Shown here: positions 11,550 through 21,900 of the stretch, piece after piece
How the letters are laid out: every line of letters starts with the position of its first letter
Position numbering within the stretch: the stretch's first letter is position 1
DNA from: Mimachlamys varia
Lineage: Eukaryota > Mollusca > Bivalvia > Pectinida > Pectinidae
Direction of reading: 5' to 3'
Length of the DNA: 64,000 nucleotides
NCBI GenBank assembly: GCA_947623455.1
Contig: OX392527.1
Coordinates: 64,059,115 to 64,123,114 of the forward strand
Position numbers and translations under genes: made by a program
Notes under the pieces: model-generated
What the model saw: the letters and a program-made list of their open reading frames with translations, nothing else
The model's database searches: none
Told to the model about the DNA's origin: nothing

Positions 11550-11792
11550 GACATGAGAATTTGTTACAGCTAGTTTTGGACCTAGACAAGGGTGTTTAGA
11601 GTAATTTTACACTTTGGGGTGGGGGGGGGGGGAGATCAATTTTCGATAAAAATGACCCCCTCAATGGTCATAAAGGCTCTAGACCATTGTGGGGGCATTT
11701 TCATCGAGAATTGATCTTAAATCCCCAAAAGTGTAAAATTACTCTAAACACCCTTGTTTAGGTCCAAAACTAGCTGTAATAAATTCCATGGC
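11550..11792. mobile_element. foldback (hairpin) element
   Basis: Two arms of roughly 100 bp are inverted copies of each other. Left arm landmarks are TTACAGCTAGTTTTGGACC and GTAATTTTACACTTTGGGG; right arm landmarks are CCCCAAAAGTGTAAAATTAC and GGTCCAAAACTAGCTGTAA. The loop is about 15-20 bp around 11670-11685. The left arm carries an extra run of G. There is no coding capacity. RNA from it would fold into a long hairpin. Confidence 0.85.
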
Positions 11793-11903
11793 ATCAACTA
11801 ATGTAATGTAAAAAAAATTACAAGACATTTGAAAAGTGTCGCTCAAGACCCTCTATACTGACAAAATGTGGGGATGTTGAATTATAACAAGTAAAGAAGA
11901 AGA

Positions 11904-12112
11904 AGGGAGGGGGGCCGCCGGGAGGGGGGGCCGCCGGGAGGGGGGGCCGCCGGGAGGGGGGGCCGCCGGGAGGGGGGGCCGCCGGGAGGGGGGGCCGCCA
12001 GGAGGGGGGGCGCCGGGAGGGGGGCGGGGGGACGGCGGGAGGGGGGGGGGCGGGGGGCCGCCGGGAGGGGGGGCGGGGGGCCGCCGGGAGGGGGGGCGGC
12101 GTCGGCGGCGGC
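11904..12112 (+). repeat. GC-rich 16-bp G-run minisatellite
   Basis: The unit is CCGCCGGGAGGGGGGG, repeated about 12 times with small length changes. The plus strand carries dense G runs and satisfies G-quadruplex patterns. Open frames through it on the minus strand encode only Pro/Arg/Ala low-complexity sequence and are not regarded as genes. Confidence 0.85.
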
Positions 12113-12189
12113 AAAGTTCAACAGAACTCGCCCTGAGAATATTTGCAGAAGTGACGCGTTGACTCTCTCGTACGTAATGAATATTCATA

Positions 12190-13640
12190 CGCTGATCAAA
12201 GGAGCAAACCGGTGAACGTAAGTAATCAACAGAGAACCATAGGTCAATACTAATTATAAAAAGTTCCTCCGCTTAAAGAAATAAGCCAAACCCACATCAT
12301 AAAGGAAATTAAATTAACTCCGCATCTAATTACTGTTTTAAACATAATCCATACCAGTTAGTGCATGATTCAGTTTATTTCGAATTCCGACCCACATGGT
12401 GCAACAATGAATATCAACATATATAAACAAAAATAGAGTAGCCAAAAATAAAGGTACATTGTACATTGTAATGGACATGTTATCATACAAATATTAGGCT
12501 AGATGTTTTCAACTTTTCATACAAATATTAGGCTAGATGTTTTCAACTTTTCATACAAATATTATACCAACAAGACCGATTACTATAGCTTATAATAATT
12601 TGTTTTGTAATTGTTGTAAAAGAAATAAAGGGTCCGTTGCATGAAATTGGTACATGTATATATACAGTAGGCCTGTACATGTATATGGCGAATGCATATA
12701 TGATATCCATGATAGTTATGAAATAGTTTATTTTCGGCTAGAGGCAAAAACATGCCACCTGTTGATTGTATACGCTCTTATTCATCAACATTGTGTGGCA
12801 TTTTTAACATCTAAAGGTTGTGATATAACTATAAACAACACAGTTTTAACTGTAACAAATTGACAGCTACACTAAAGGCTCTGTTGATTACGTACTTTGA
12901 GAGGCAGTTCATCTGATCATAACAGGAACGGTTAAGGGGAAATAACTCTTATTTTCTATTTTATTTTACAGTGTTCTCTTGATCACTGTACAAATTAAAT
13001 ACAACTATAAATAACGTTCCGTTATTATTTTTGTCAGCTGCCGAGAAAAATAAACGAGAGTGGATCGTACCGGCGGATTTTTATTTTTGCTTCAAGCATA
13101 AGACTTAAAGTAATAAAAGAACTTGTACTTGGTGTACTTTATCCGCGAGGTTAAGTCAGAAAATCCGCGTTACACATCTACCCCATTATTTCCTTACCGG
13201 AAATCAGCTTTGGGGAGGAATCATTGCTAGATCTACATTTTATTAATAAAAATCATTGAAAACATCTTACTATCTCGGTGATTGCTTTCCTTGTCCTGTT
13301 TTTGACAATTCCATTATTTCACAAGTCGATTACAATTTTTGATATTTTCAACATCAGACAGTCAAACATATAAAATAAATTAAAAAAAATGTAAAATATT
13401 TTCTGTAACAAAATTATTGCTCCCAAAAACCGCGGGTAACAGACGAAAAACTTCCTAGTCCTGAGTACTAGTCCTGAAACAGAACTGATCGAGCTTTCTG
13501 GTCTGTTAGACACATCAAATGATCATGACGTCCCGTTCATTTATATGACTGAACATGGTAAGCGGAAACATTCAATTATTCAGTTGTTGCAATCGTTTGT
13601 CGAGATCGGTCTCATTTAAATGGAAGCCCAACTGTAATAG
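12190..13640. other. no gene recognised; short 34-bp duplication
   Basis: AT-rich. At about 12483-12565 a segment containing CATACAAATATTAGGCTAGA is present in just over two tandem copies. No exon-like feature was found. Confidence 0.5.
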
Positions 13641-13832
13641 GACGGGGAAAAGTGTAAGAATAAGTTGTGCCGTCGCTGGGGCTCGAACCCGCGACCCTTG
13701 GCTTTCCAGTCCGATGCTCTACCGCTGAGCTAAAGGGAAAATCCATACAGCTTATGTTTGTAAGGCAACCTAATCATCAATGCACATTTTTACCCCCCAC
13801 CCCCCCCCCCCCCACCCCCCCCCCCCCCCTCC
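13640..13832 (-). mobile_element. tRNA-derived SINE, family B, with adjacent poly-C tract
   Basis: Read on the minus strand, the head has TTTAGCTCAGCGGTAGAGCA (A box) and GGGTCGCGGGTTCGAGCCC (B box), as in a tRNA. The acceptor stems do not pair, so it is not a tRNA gene. A second copy is at 26235-26390. A C-rich tract lies at 13793-13831. Confidence 0.8.
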
Positions 13833-13983
13833 ACTCCATCCTCATTTGTACAAGTTTAATCTTCAACCTAGGTTCTTTATGCAAAGGATTCTCTTGTGCA
13901 GGGCTCCATATATGACCATCTTTTAACATGTGCGAAGATGTTCTACGTACATGCACATTATTGGAAGAAGAAGTCTCCTAACT

Positions 13984-14135
13984 TGGGGTGGTTATGTGGT
14001 GCAGTGGTTATAACTTATAGCGCACTCTTAGCTTTCACCAAGGACAAGGTTCGATCCCTCGACCAGAATCGAAGTGAAAAGAGATTCATGGGGTAGCATC
14101 TAGTTGCCTGACCGAGTGGATTTACTCTGGGTACT
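13984..14135 (+). mobile_element. tRNA-derived SINE, family D
   Basis: The head is GGTGCAGTGGTTATAAC then AGCGCACTCTTAGCTTTCAC, with a B box-like AAGGTTCGATCCCTCGACC. The related copy at 49560-49800 has GGTGCATTGGATAGCACAC and GTGGTTCGATTCCCCGACC. It abuts a family A SINE on its 3' side. Confidence 0.7.
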
Positions 14136-14139
14136 CGGA

Positions 14140-14485
14140 GCCACGGTGGTCTAGTGGTAGGACGCCCTTGAGCATGATAGTATTTACCACATTGTACGTG
14201 TAGCTCTGCTTGTTCCAGTCTACTCTACTTAATTACAGCTGCATGTTAATGAGTACACTTGTACGTGGTTGGGTAGTGCTAAAAATTGTAGAATATTAGC
14301 TGTGCATCAGAGCCAAAATGGCAGTACCGGTATATGCTCCCCAGGGAGTTGAAAAACGATATTGGTTGGTTGCTAAGGCCCTATAATCGCGGATAATAAT
14401 TTGTGAAACACTTTAAGACGGCCTTTAAGGTGGTGATAAAGCGATATACAAAATGTATAAAAACCTCAAATTAATTATTATTATT
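14140..14485 (+). mobile_element. tRNA-derived SINE, family A, near full length
   Basis: The head is GGTGGTCTAGTGGTAGGACG. The body contains TTCCAGTCTACTCTACTTAA, ATGGCAGTACCGGTATATGC and GGATAATAATTTGTGAA, and the tail is an ATT repeat. The body matches 57648-57990 over its whole length. The B-box part of the head is eroded. Confidence 0.8.
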
Positions 14486-14489
14486 ACTT

Positions 14490-15766
14490 TGGTTTCCTCC
14501 TACAATATATGACCCCTCGCGCACTGACATCTGAAGTCTTTATTGACATATTTATTTATCACATAGCTGACTAGTTGAAGCATGTCATCAGTGCTTTCCA
14601 AACTACGTCGGACCAACAGACATTTACGGTAAAACCACCATTGGTCCGATTCAGTAATTAGTATTACCGAACCGAATGTCCGATCCAGAATTATTACGGG
14701 TCATTTATTATAGTTTCTGTCATGACTTCCGGACAATGTTCTTGCAACTGAAATATGTCCCTGGTGCCCTACCAGGCAAGCTTTTAAAGCGTAGAATTAA
14801 TTCCGTTGTTTTTTATCCACGCTCGAAAAACTTAAAGGTGTGAGGAAAAACGAGAGCGAAAATTTCTGCCGAAATCACTAGGTGTGAGAGTAGTTGAAGT
14901 ATGACGGTTCTGTAATGACACAGATCACAGCCCTACTGTCAGTAACGGTAACCTGATACATCGATCAGTCTGACTCATTCTTTGATGACTTTATCAGTGA
15001 AGAAGCAGCCTGTTTTCTTCTTCCAGGGATGAATATCTTATAATCAATGCTGCTGTAGTGCTTGGTTGCTTCCATTGTAAAACTTAGAATAGATTTCATA
15101 ACTTTGAAATTTTATTGGCTGCAATTTGGAATTGTTGTTATTTTTGTAACATAGTTTAAAACTTAAAAATTTTATTGTAATTATTGTTGAATAAAAAACA
15201 TGATTTAACTTTGAAACCTTATTAAAGTGGACAGTACTTCGACTGTTTATCTACAGACAGGCTTTCAATTAGTCTGGTAAAATCTTGTCCATTCTGGTAA
15301 ACATTTTCATTTTACAAGACCGAATGTTCTGTAAAGGATTTGATAGTTTGGCATGCACTGGTCATACAATGTAAATGTGCTTATAATACTATTGTGATGT
15401 CATAATTACATGACGTTATTCAATGTATGATTGTCATCAACTTTTTTTGTAATGAAACTCATACTGTCAAAGAAGATTTGTCTTCCTTATAAAGAAATGA
15501 ATTTTGAGATTTTCAGTGTATTTTCTCATGAATGTAAGTTATGTCATTGTGATAAATAGAATCTTACACTTGAGACAATGTACTTAATATTGAATTTATA
15601 AAACTTGCCTGATGACATTAAGCTAATGAATAATTTGTTTAATTATAATAAATTGCATATAAGACTTCTTACATTGACACTCGTGAAAGATACTCTATAT
15701 ATTTGATGACTAATAGGATTAATTTGTATTAAATAATGCATGTTACTTTCTGTTTGACTTTTCCAG
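14490..15766 (+). other. upstream region of RMI1; first exon not located
   Basis: No coding exon is seen. A splice acceptor (TTTTCCAG, ending 15766) precedes the RMI1 start codon by 60 bp, which suggests that the first exon is non-coding and lies in this interval or further left. A possible donor is CACTAG|GTGTGAG near 14880, but I cannot confirm it. Transcription start and promoter are unresolved. Confidence 0.35.
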
Positions 15767-15826
15767 GATACGGGAGCTACAATGACTAAATGACATACAT
15801 GTAGCGTGGCGATTTAACGGAGGAAG

Positions 15827-15937
15827 ATGACTGGGGCAATGATTGGTCAGACTCGTTCCTGGCTGAGAGCCAAATCGGTCCTGGTTCCTGATGACTGGCT
15901 CGAAGCCTGCGTGGAATGGATCAAGGAAGAGAACCAG
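15827..15937 (+). CDS. RMI1: RMI1 coding exon 1 (start, DUF1767 helices)
   Basis: Encodes residues 1-37, ending in the conserved WLEACVEWIKEENQ. The donor is CAG|GTTTGA. The exon begins as 5'UTR, probably at 15767 after a TTTTCCAG acceptor. A second in-frame Met at residue 5 is an alternative start. Confidence 0.9.
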
Positions 15938-18900
15938 GTTTGATTTGTTCTGGAAAATCTTCGGGTTAACTTAAAATTTTCCGCTTCATTTGAAATGCAC
16001 AAAATTTATCATTTTCGTGGAGGTTGACTTAGTTGAGTGATTAAGGTATTCCAACATTCTACCTGACTAGCCCTCAACCTCTGGGTTGCAAGGTCGAAAC
16101 TCTTGTGGGGTAGTTGCAAGTACTGAACCTAGGTCGGTGGTTTTTCTCTAGGTACTCTGGCTTTCCTCCAAAAACTTGACCTGTCCTTAAATGACCCTGG
16201 CTATTAATACTTAATAGGATGTAATAGAAACAAAACACAAAAAACTTTTCATTATAGAGTAAAAAAGTTCAATCAAAATATATAACGATGAAACAAGTTT
16301 GAGCCAAATTCATATGACATGCAAATGACAAAAACTTTTAAAAGATGATTGAGTAACCCGACATCCTGGATAAGTGGATTTGATGAAGGACCCGAGTAAT
16401 TTTCTTAATTTTCTATAGAATCCTCTAATTTATACACTTGGACAACATTTAGACGACTTATTCTAGGCATTGGGATCTTGAAATAATGTTAGATTCAAGC
16501 TTTTACTTAAAACCTATCAGTATAATATATACAGTGTGTATTGCTGTGACATTTTCATACACAGGCAATATGTCTCCACATTGAATTTCACATGAAATGT
16601 GGTTAAAAAGTGAATTTCATGTGACGTGGTTAAAAAGTGAATTTCACGTGAAATGTGATTAAAAGTGAATTTCATGTGCAATGTGGTTAAAAGTTATTTA
16701 AATTTCATTTGAAGGTTTTCACTTGAAATTCACACGAAGAAACATTGGCTGTGTAACATTATTTATGATTGGTTAAGTCAAAACTGAAGACTATTCTAGA
16801 TCGATTGCTTCATGATCTAGCTCTGGACTTGGAAATGATGTTCATTTTTCCAGTTTTGTGTCATATTTTGTGCTTTATGCCTTGAAAAATGTTTTCTCTT
16901 TGAAGGGAAACAACATCGAACAGTCGCGAATCAATGAGTTGGTGTTTGAACAGTGGCTGTTAGCTGACCTCCATGAACTCGGTACACGGTGCCTACCCAA
17001 TGGACTTGCAGAGGTGGCAAAATACCAACTCTCGGGCTCTTACGCTCTCCAAGTATGAACATAATCGTAATGTCGTCAGATTGCTAATATTTTGTTATAT
17101 AGATCCTAACCCTAACCCTAACCCTTTCTTAAACAAGAGTTGCTTCCCTTTGTGTAGGTATGTATGATACAGACGTCATCTCCATTGTATATATAACCAG
17201 TCTGCAAAGTTAGGCACTAGTCCTATGCCCAATACTTTTAAATTCTGGTTCAGATTTAACATGTAGAGTCCTTGAATTTCAATATTATAGTTGTTAAAAC
17301 AAACACTATATTTTGCTTGTCTGGACTAGTGCTTGAAAATGTCAATGTCACATACTGTTGTAATGCTCATTCAAGTCATTATATTGCTTGGAAACCAACG
17401 TAAAAATGTTGGAAAGTGTAGACTGAAAGTGCCATTTTCTCAGCCAACTAATGATATAATGTTATAATGGCACGCACCTTCTTGTTTACAAATAAAACCT
17501 CCAACATCTTATTCAGAATTATAAAAACAAATTGTCGCTTTTGACATTTATTCTGTTTGTTTTACCCAGATTGACTCAATGGTGGATGTAGGGAAGTCAT
17601 TTTACTCGCAGCTTCAGAAAGTACAGGGTACCATGAACTCCAACGCTGAGGTGTCCGCAGAAACCAGCGACCAAAAGCCAGTAGGTCACCAAAGTTCTGA
17701 AGCTAGCTTGAAATATCCCGAACTGAATTTGATTGTTTCTTGGTAAAAAAGTAAATGTTAAGCTTTTTAGCGAGAAAAAAAATATTATTTGAAAATTAAG
17801 ATCAAGAAAAATATTAACTAGATTATGTATAGTGGTGCAGAGAGAATATAGATTTGTTGATAGGATGGAGGATAAAAATGTAGATGTTCATTTTTAGAAA
17901 TAGTTAATCATTTTACAAGATGCATATCCCAATAGCTTTTGGAAAGTCTACCTCTTTAATTTCAGTGGGAACCCAAGCCTTCACGGATGATGATGTTGAA
18001 CCTGACTGATGGCACAAATAACATAAAGGGAATGGAATACAAACCACTGGCCTGTCTTAACAACAGCATCCAGCCCGGAACAAAGGTCTGTATTTACGTC
18101 CTTCATAAAAAAAAAACAGGATTTAAACAGTTCATTCGATGTTAATCAGTCTTGTTGGCTCTAGATCTGTTGAAAGTGCATAGGGATTTTACAGTTGGAT
18201 AAAATTTGTCGTACTCTAATGATGAATACCATGTGACCAGGTAGGTTACGATATGTCATTTTCAATGTGGGGCTACTGTGGCTAAGTGGTTAAGGTGTCT
18301 GACATTCTGCTACCACTAGCCCTCCACTACTGGATCACAGTAACTAAGTGGTTCAGGTGTCTGACATTCTGCTACCACTAGCCCTCCACCACTGGGTCTC
18401 AGTAGCTAAGTGGTTAAGGCACCTGACATTCTGCTTCCACTAGCCCTCCACCACTGGGTCACGGTGGCTAAGTGGTTAAGGTGTCTGACATTCTGCTACC
18501 ACTAGCCCTCAACCACTGGGTCACTGTGGCCAAGTGGTTCAGGTTTCTGACATTCTGCTACCACTAAACCTCCACCACTTGGTCACGGTGGCTAAGTGGT
18601 TCAGGTGTCTGACATTTTGCTACCACTATAGCGTGCACCACATGTCATTAATCCAGCAACAGTTTTTCCATTCAAACAACTTTTTTCAATAACCAAAAGG
18701 CCCAGCAATCAAAGGATCAAACAAGTTTACTTGTTTCAACCATAAGTTTGTGTACACTGAGCCTTCACTATGATATATTCCAGGTATTTTACTCTCACCT
18801 TCACCCTCGGCATACCCTCCAAGAGTCCATTCACCAGTTAAAATGTCCATGTTTGTTTCGGGAATAAACTCTGATCTTTTCTAGGAATCGGCTCATCTGT

Positions 18901-21900
18901 GGACTATGTATATGTGTGCCGCAAAAAATATATCGAAATGAAATTACCACTTCAGAGAATAGATTTAATTTCCACCATGACTCACCTGGTTTGCTATGAA
19001 AGAATACAAATATATTGCAGAAAGTCTTGTCCAAAATTAATCGGTAAATATTTCAGTGGTGTGAAAAGTTATTTACCTGTACCTACATGGTATTTAAATA
19101 CAGGACACATAGAAAAATAAGGGAGATAATTAACACTTATGTCAAAATTATATTTTCGCGATTAATCAGTCATCAAAATGAGTATTTGGATAATGTTGTT
19201 ACTGGTATAAACAGCTACCAACCCTGGAAAAATCATTATAGTTCAATAGTTATGGAAACATGGGTAATTTGGAATGTTCTTCCTCTAGGTGATTGTCCGT
19301 GGTACTGTGCTGTGCAGAAGAGGGGTGCTGTTTCTGACCAGCAATAATCTCCATGTACTGGGTGGAGAAGTGGACACCTTGATGGAGGAAAACACCCAGG
19401 TCAAACTCCTCCAGGGGGCGCTGTAAGTCAGTAGGTCAAACTCCTCCAGGGGGCGCTGTAAGTCATTTCAGGTCAAACTCCTCCAGAGGGCGCTGTAAGT
19501 CAGTGGGTCCAACTCCTCCAGAGGGCGCTGTAAGTCAGTGGGTCCAACTCCTCCAGAGGGCGCTGTAAGTCAGTGGGTCGAACACCTCCAAGGGACGCTG
19601 TAAGTCAGTGGGTCCAACTCCTCCAGAGGGCGCTGTAAGTCAGTACGTCCAACTCCTCCAGGGGGCGCTGTAAGTCAGTGGGTCCAACTCCTCCAGGTGG
19701 CACTGTAAGTCAGTGGGTCCAACACCTCCAAGGGGCGCTGTAAGTCAGTGGGTCCAACTCCTCCAGAGGGTGCTGTAAGTCAGTGGGTCCAGCTCCTCCA
19801 GAGGGCGCTGTAAGTCAGTGGGTCCAACTCCTCCAGAGGGCACTGTAAGTCAGTGGGTCCAACACCTCCAAGGGACGCTGTAAGTCAGTGGGTCCAACTC
19901 CCCCAGAGGGCGCTGTAAGTTAGTGGGTCCAACACCTCCAGAGGGCGCTGTAAGTCAGTGGGTCCAACACCTCCAAGGGGCGCTATAAGTCAGTGGGTCC
20001 AACTCCTCTAGAGGGCGCTGTAAGTCAGTGGGTCCAACTCCTCCAGAGGGCGCTGTAAGTCAGTGGGTCCAACTCCTCCAGAGGACGCTGTTAGTCAGTG
20101 GGTCCAACTCCTCCAGAGGGCGCTGTAAGTCAGTGGGTCCAACACCTCCAGAGGGCGCTGTAAGTCAGTGGGTCCAACTCCTCCAGGGGGCGCCGTAAGT
20201 CAGTGGGTCAAACTCATCCAGGGGGCGCTGTCAGTCAGTAGGTCAAACTCCACCATGGGGCGCTGAAAGTCAGTAGGTCAAACTCCCACAGGGGGCGCTG
20301 TTAGTCAATTGGTCAAACTCCACCAGGGGGCGCTGTAAGTTAGTATAAGGTCAAACACCTCCAGGGGGCACTGTAAGTCAGTAGTAGTACATCATTTTTC
20401 AAGCAAGAATTGTGTTTCTTGCTAAAATGTTTATCTTCAAATATTTCTATGCTTTTGCTAAAGCATTATCTAGATATCAGAGGAAATGCATTTGGAAATT
20501 GAATGTGAAACTTTGTTTATACATCATGTACAATGTATGTAATCTTATAGCTATATGCAGGTTTGTCATTTCTATTCACAGGGATTCAAGTATGCTTAAC
20601 ATCGGCAGTGTACATAGACAGGAATTTAGTGACACAGACATTAATCCTAGCCAGTCGTCAATCAGAAATTCCTCATCAGCTCCAAACTACCAGGGAGGGT
20701 CTGCCTCCATTAACAGATATCAGCCAATGTCAGGTAAACTGTACAGCTGACTTGGTTTTGTCTCGCCTTCGACAATACTCGAGAATGTTAAGACTAAGGT
20801 GTTGCTTTCCGTCAGTGGCCGTACTGTCAACATGTGCGTTAAAGTTCACTTTTCAGTGTTATTGTTATCTGATTGAAATGAAATTTTGCTACATTAACCA
20901 CGCAATCTAACTCCAAGATGGAGGAAATTTGTTTGCGGGTGGAGTTTTGGTGGATTTTGAGAATTTACATTACAGTTTAATTTTCACAGAAAGGCCAGAC
21001 ATATAATTATGCGTAATTCTTGTCATGTCAATGTCTTGCTGCAGTACATGTGTAGGGAATGTTTCACTGTTAAGGTATAGCTTTATTTAAATACTGCATC
21101 AGACACATAATTCTGGTCTCTGAAATGTTCATGGGTTTGTGTCGATCATACATGTAGATAAAAATATGTAACAGGATAGGAAAAAAGCACGGCATGACCA
21201 GGGTTTGGAACCTGGGACCTTCTGAATTCTGCACGGACATGCAACCAATTCAGCTATCTGGTTACCCAGGTTCACACCGGTCAGGATCCTCTACAAATAT
21301 TTATTAAGCATACAAGACCATCCAAATGGATATGAAAAAAAATGAGAAAAATGAGAGAAAAAAACTGCAAGGGTTAATTTGATTTTAGCTTTATCTAGAT
21401 CTTTAGAAATTTTCTGACATTTTTTTTTTATGATTTTACAGGAGGGAACTCCAGACAAGGTTCAAGTACCAAACCTTTAGTTGAAGATCCTGATTTAGAT
21501 GAGGTATGAGTCATATTAATAAAAATTGATATATTCTGAAGTATTACACTGTTTAATTGGTGATGGTTTAAATCTTTCAGTACATTGTTGAAATCTTGAG
21601 ATTTCATGAATATTGATAATAAATTCTAAAGCATGTGTTATATACATGGTATATATTATATTATTAAACATCAGTAGAATATATCCGGAATTAGTCGTTT
21701 TGTGTATTGTAATAACCCGTCTCCGTATCTTGTTTCTATGTTTTGTTCGTTAACTTCCTCTTTCCGGGGAATAAAATGAAAAGTTGAAGGAGAAGCTGTG
21801 TTCAATCTCATCTATAAAGAACCCTAGGAAGATTTCAAATTTTCATGACCATTGAAAAATTCTGAATGATGACCCTGTTGGTGAAGATTTGAATTTCTCG

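Noticed and set aside
11818..12188. Proline-rich frames on the minus strand
   Set aside because: They are read through the CCGCCGGGAGGGGGGG array in several overlapping frames; low complexity, no conserved part.
13660..13740. tRNA gene on the minus strand
   Set aside because: A and B boxes are good, but the acceptor stem halves do not pair and the body continues as a dispersed SINE with another copy at 26.3 kb.
17104..17128. Internal telomere or chromosome end
   Set aside because: Only about three CCCTAA units in an intron; too short to be more than a microsatellite.
20563..20910. 115-codon frame overlapping RMI1 exon 6
   Set aside because: It is out of frame with the splice-supported exon and continues into intron without conserved features.
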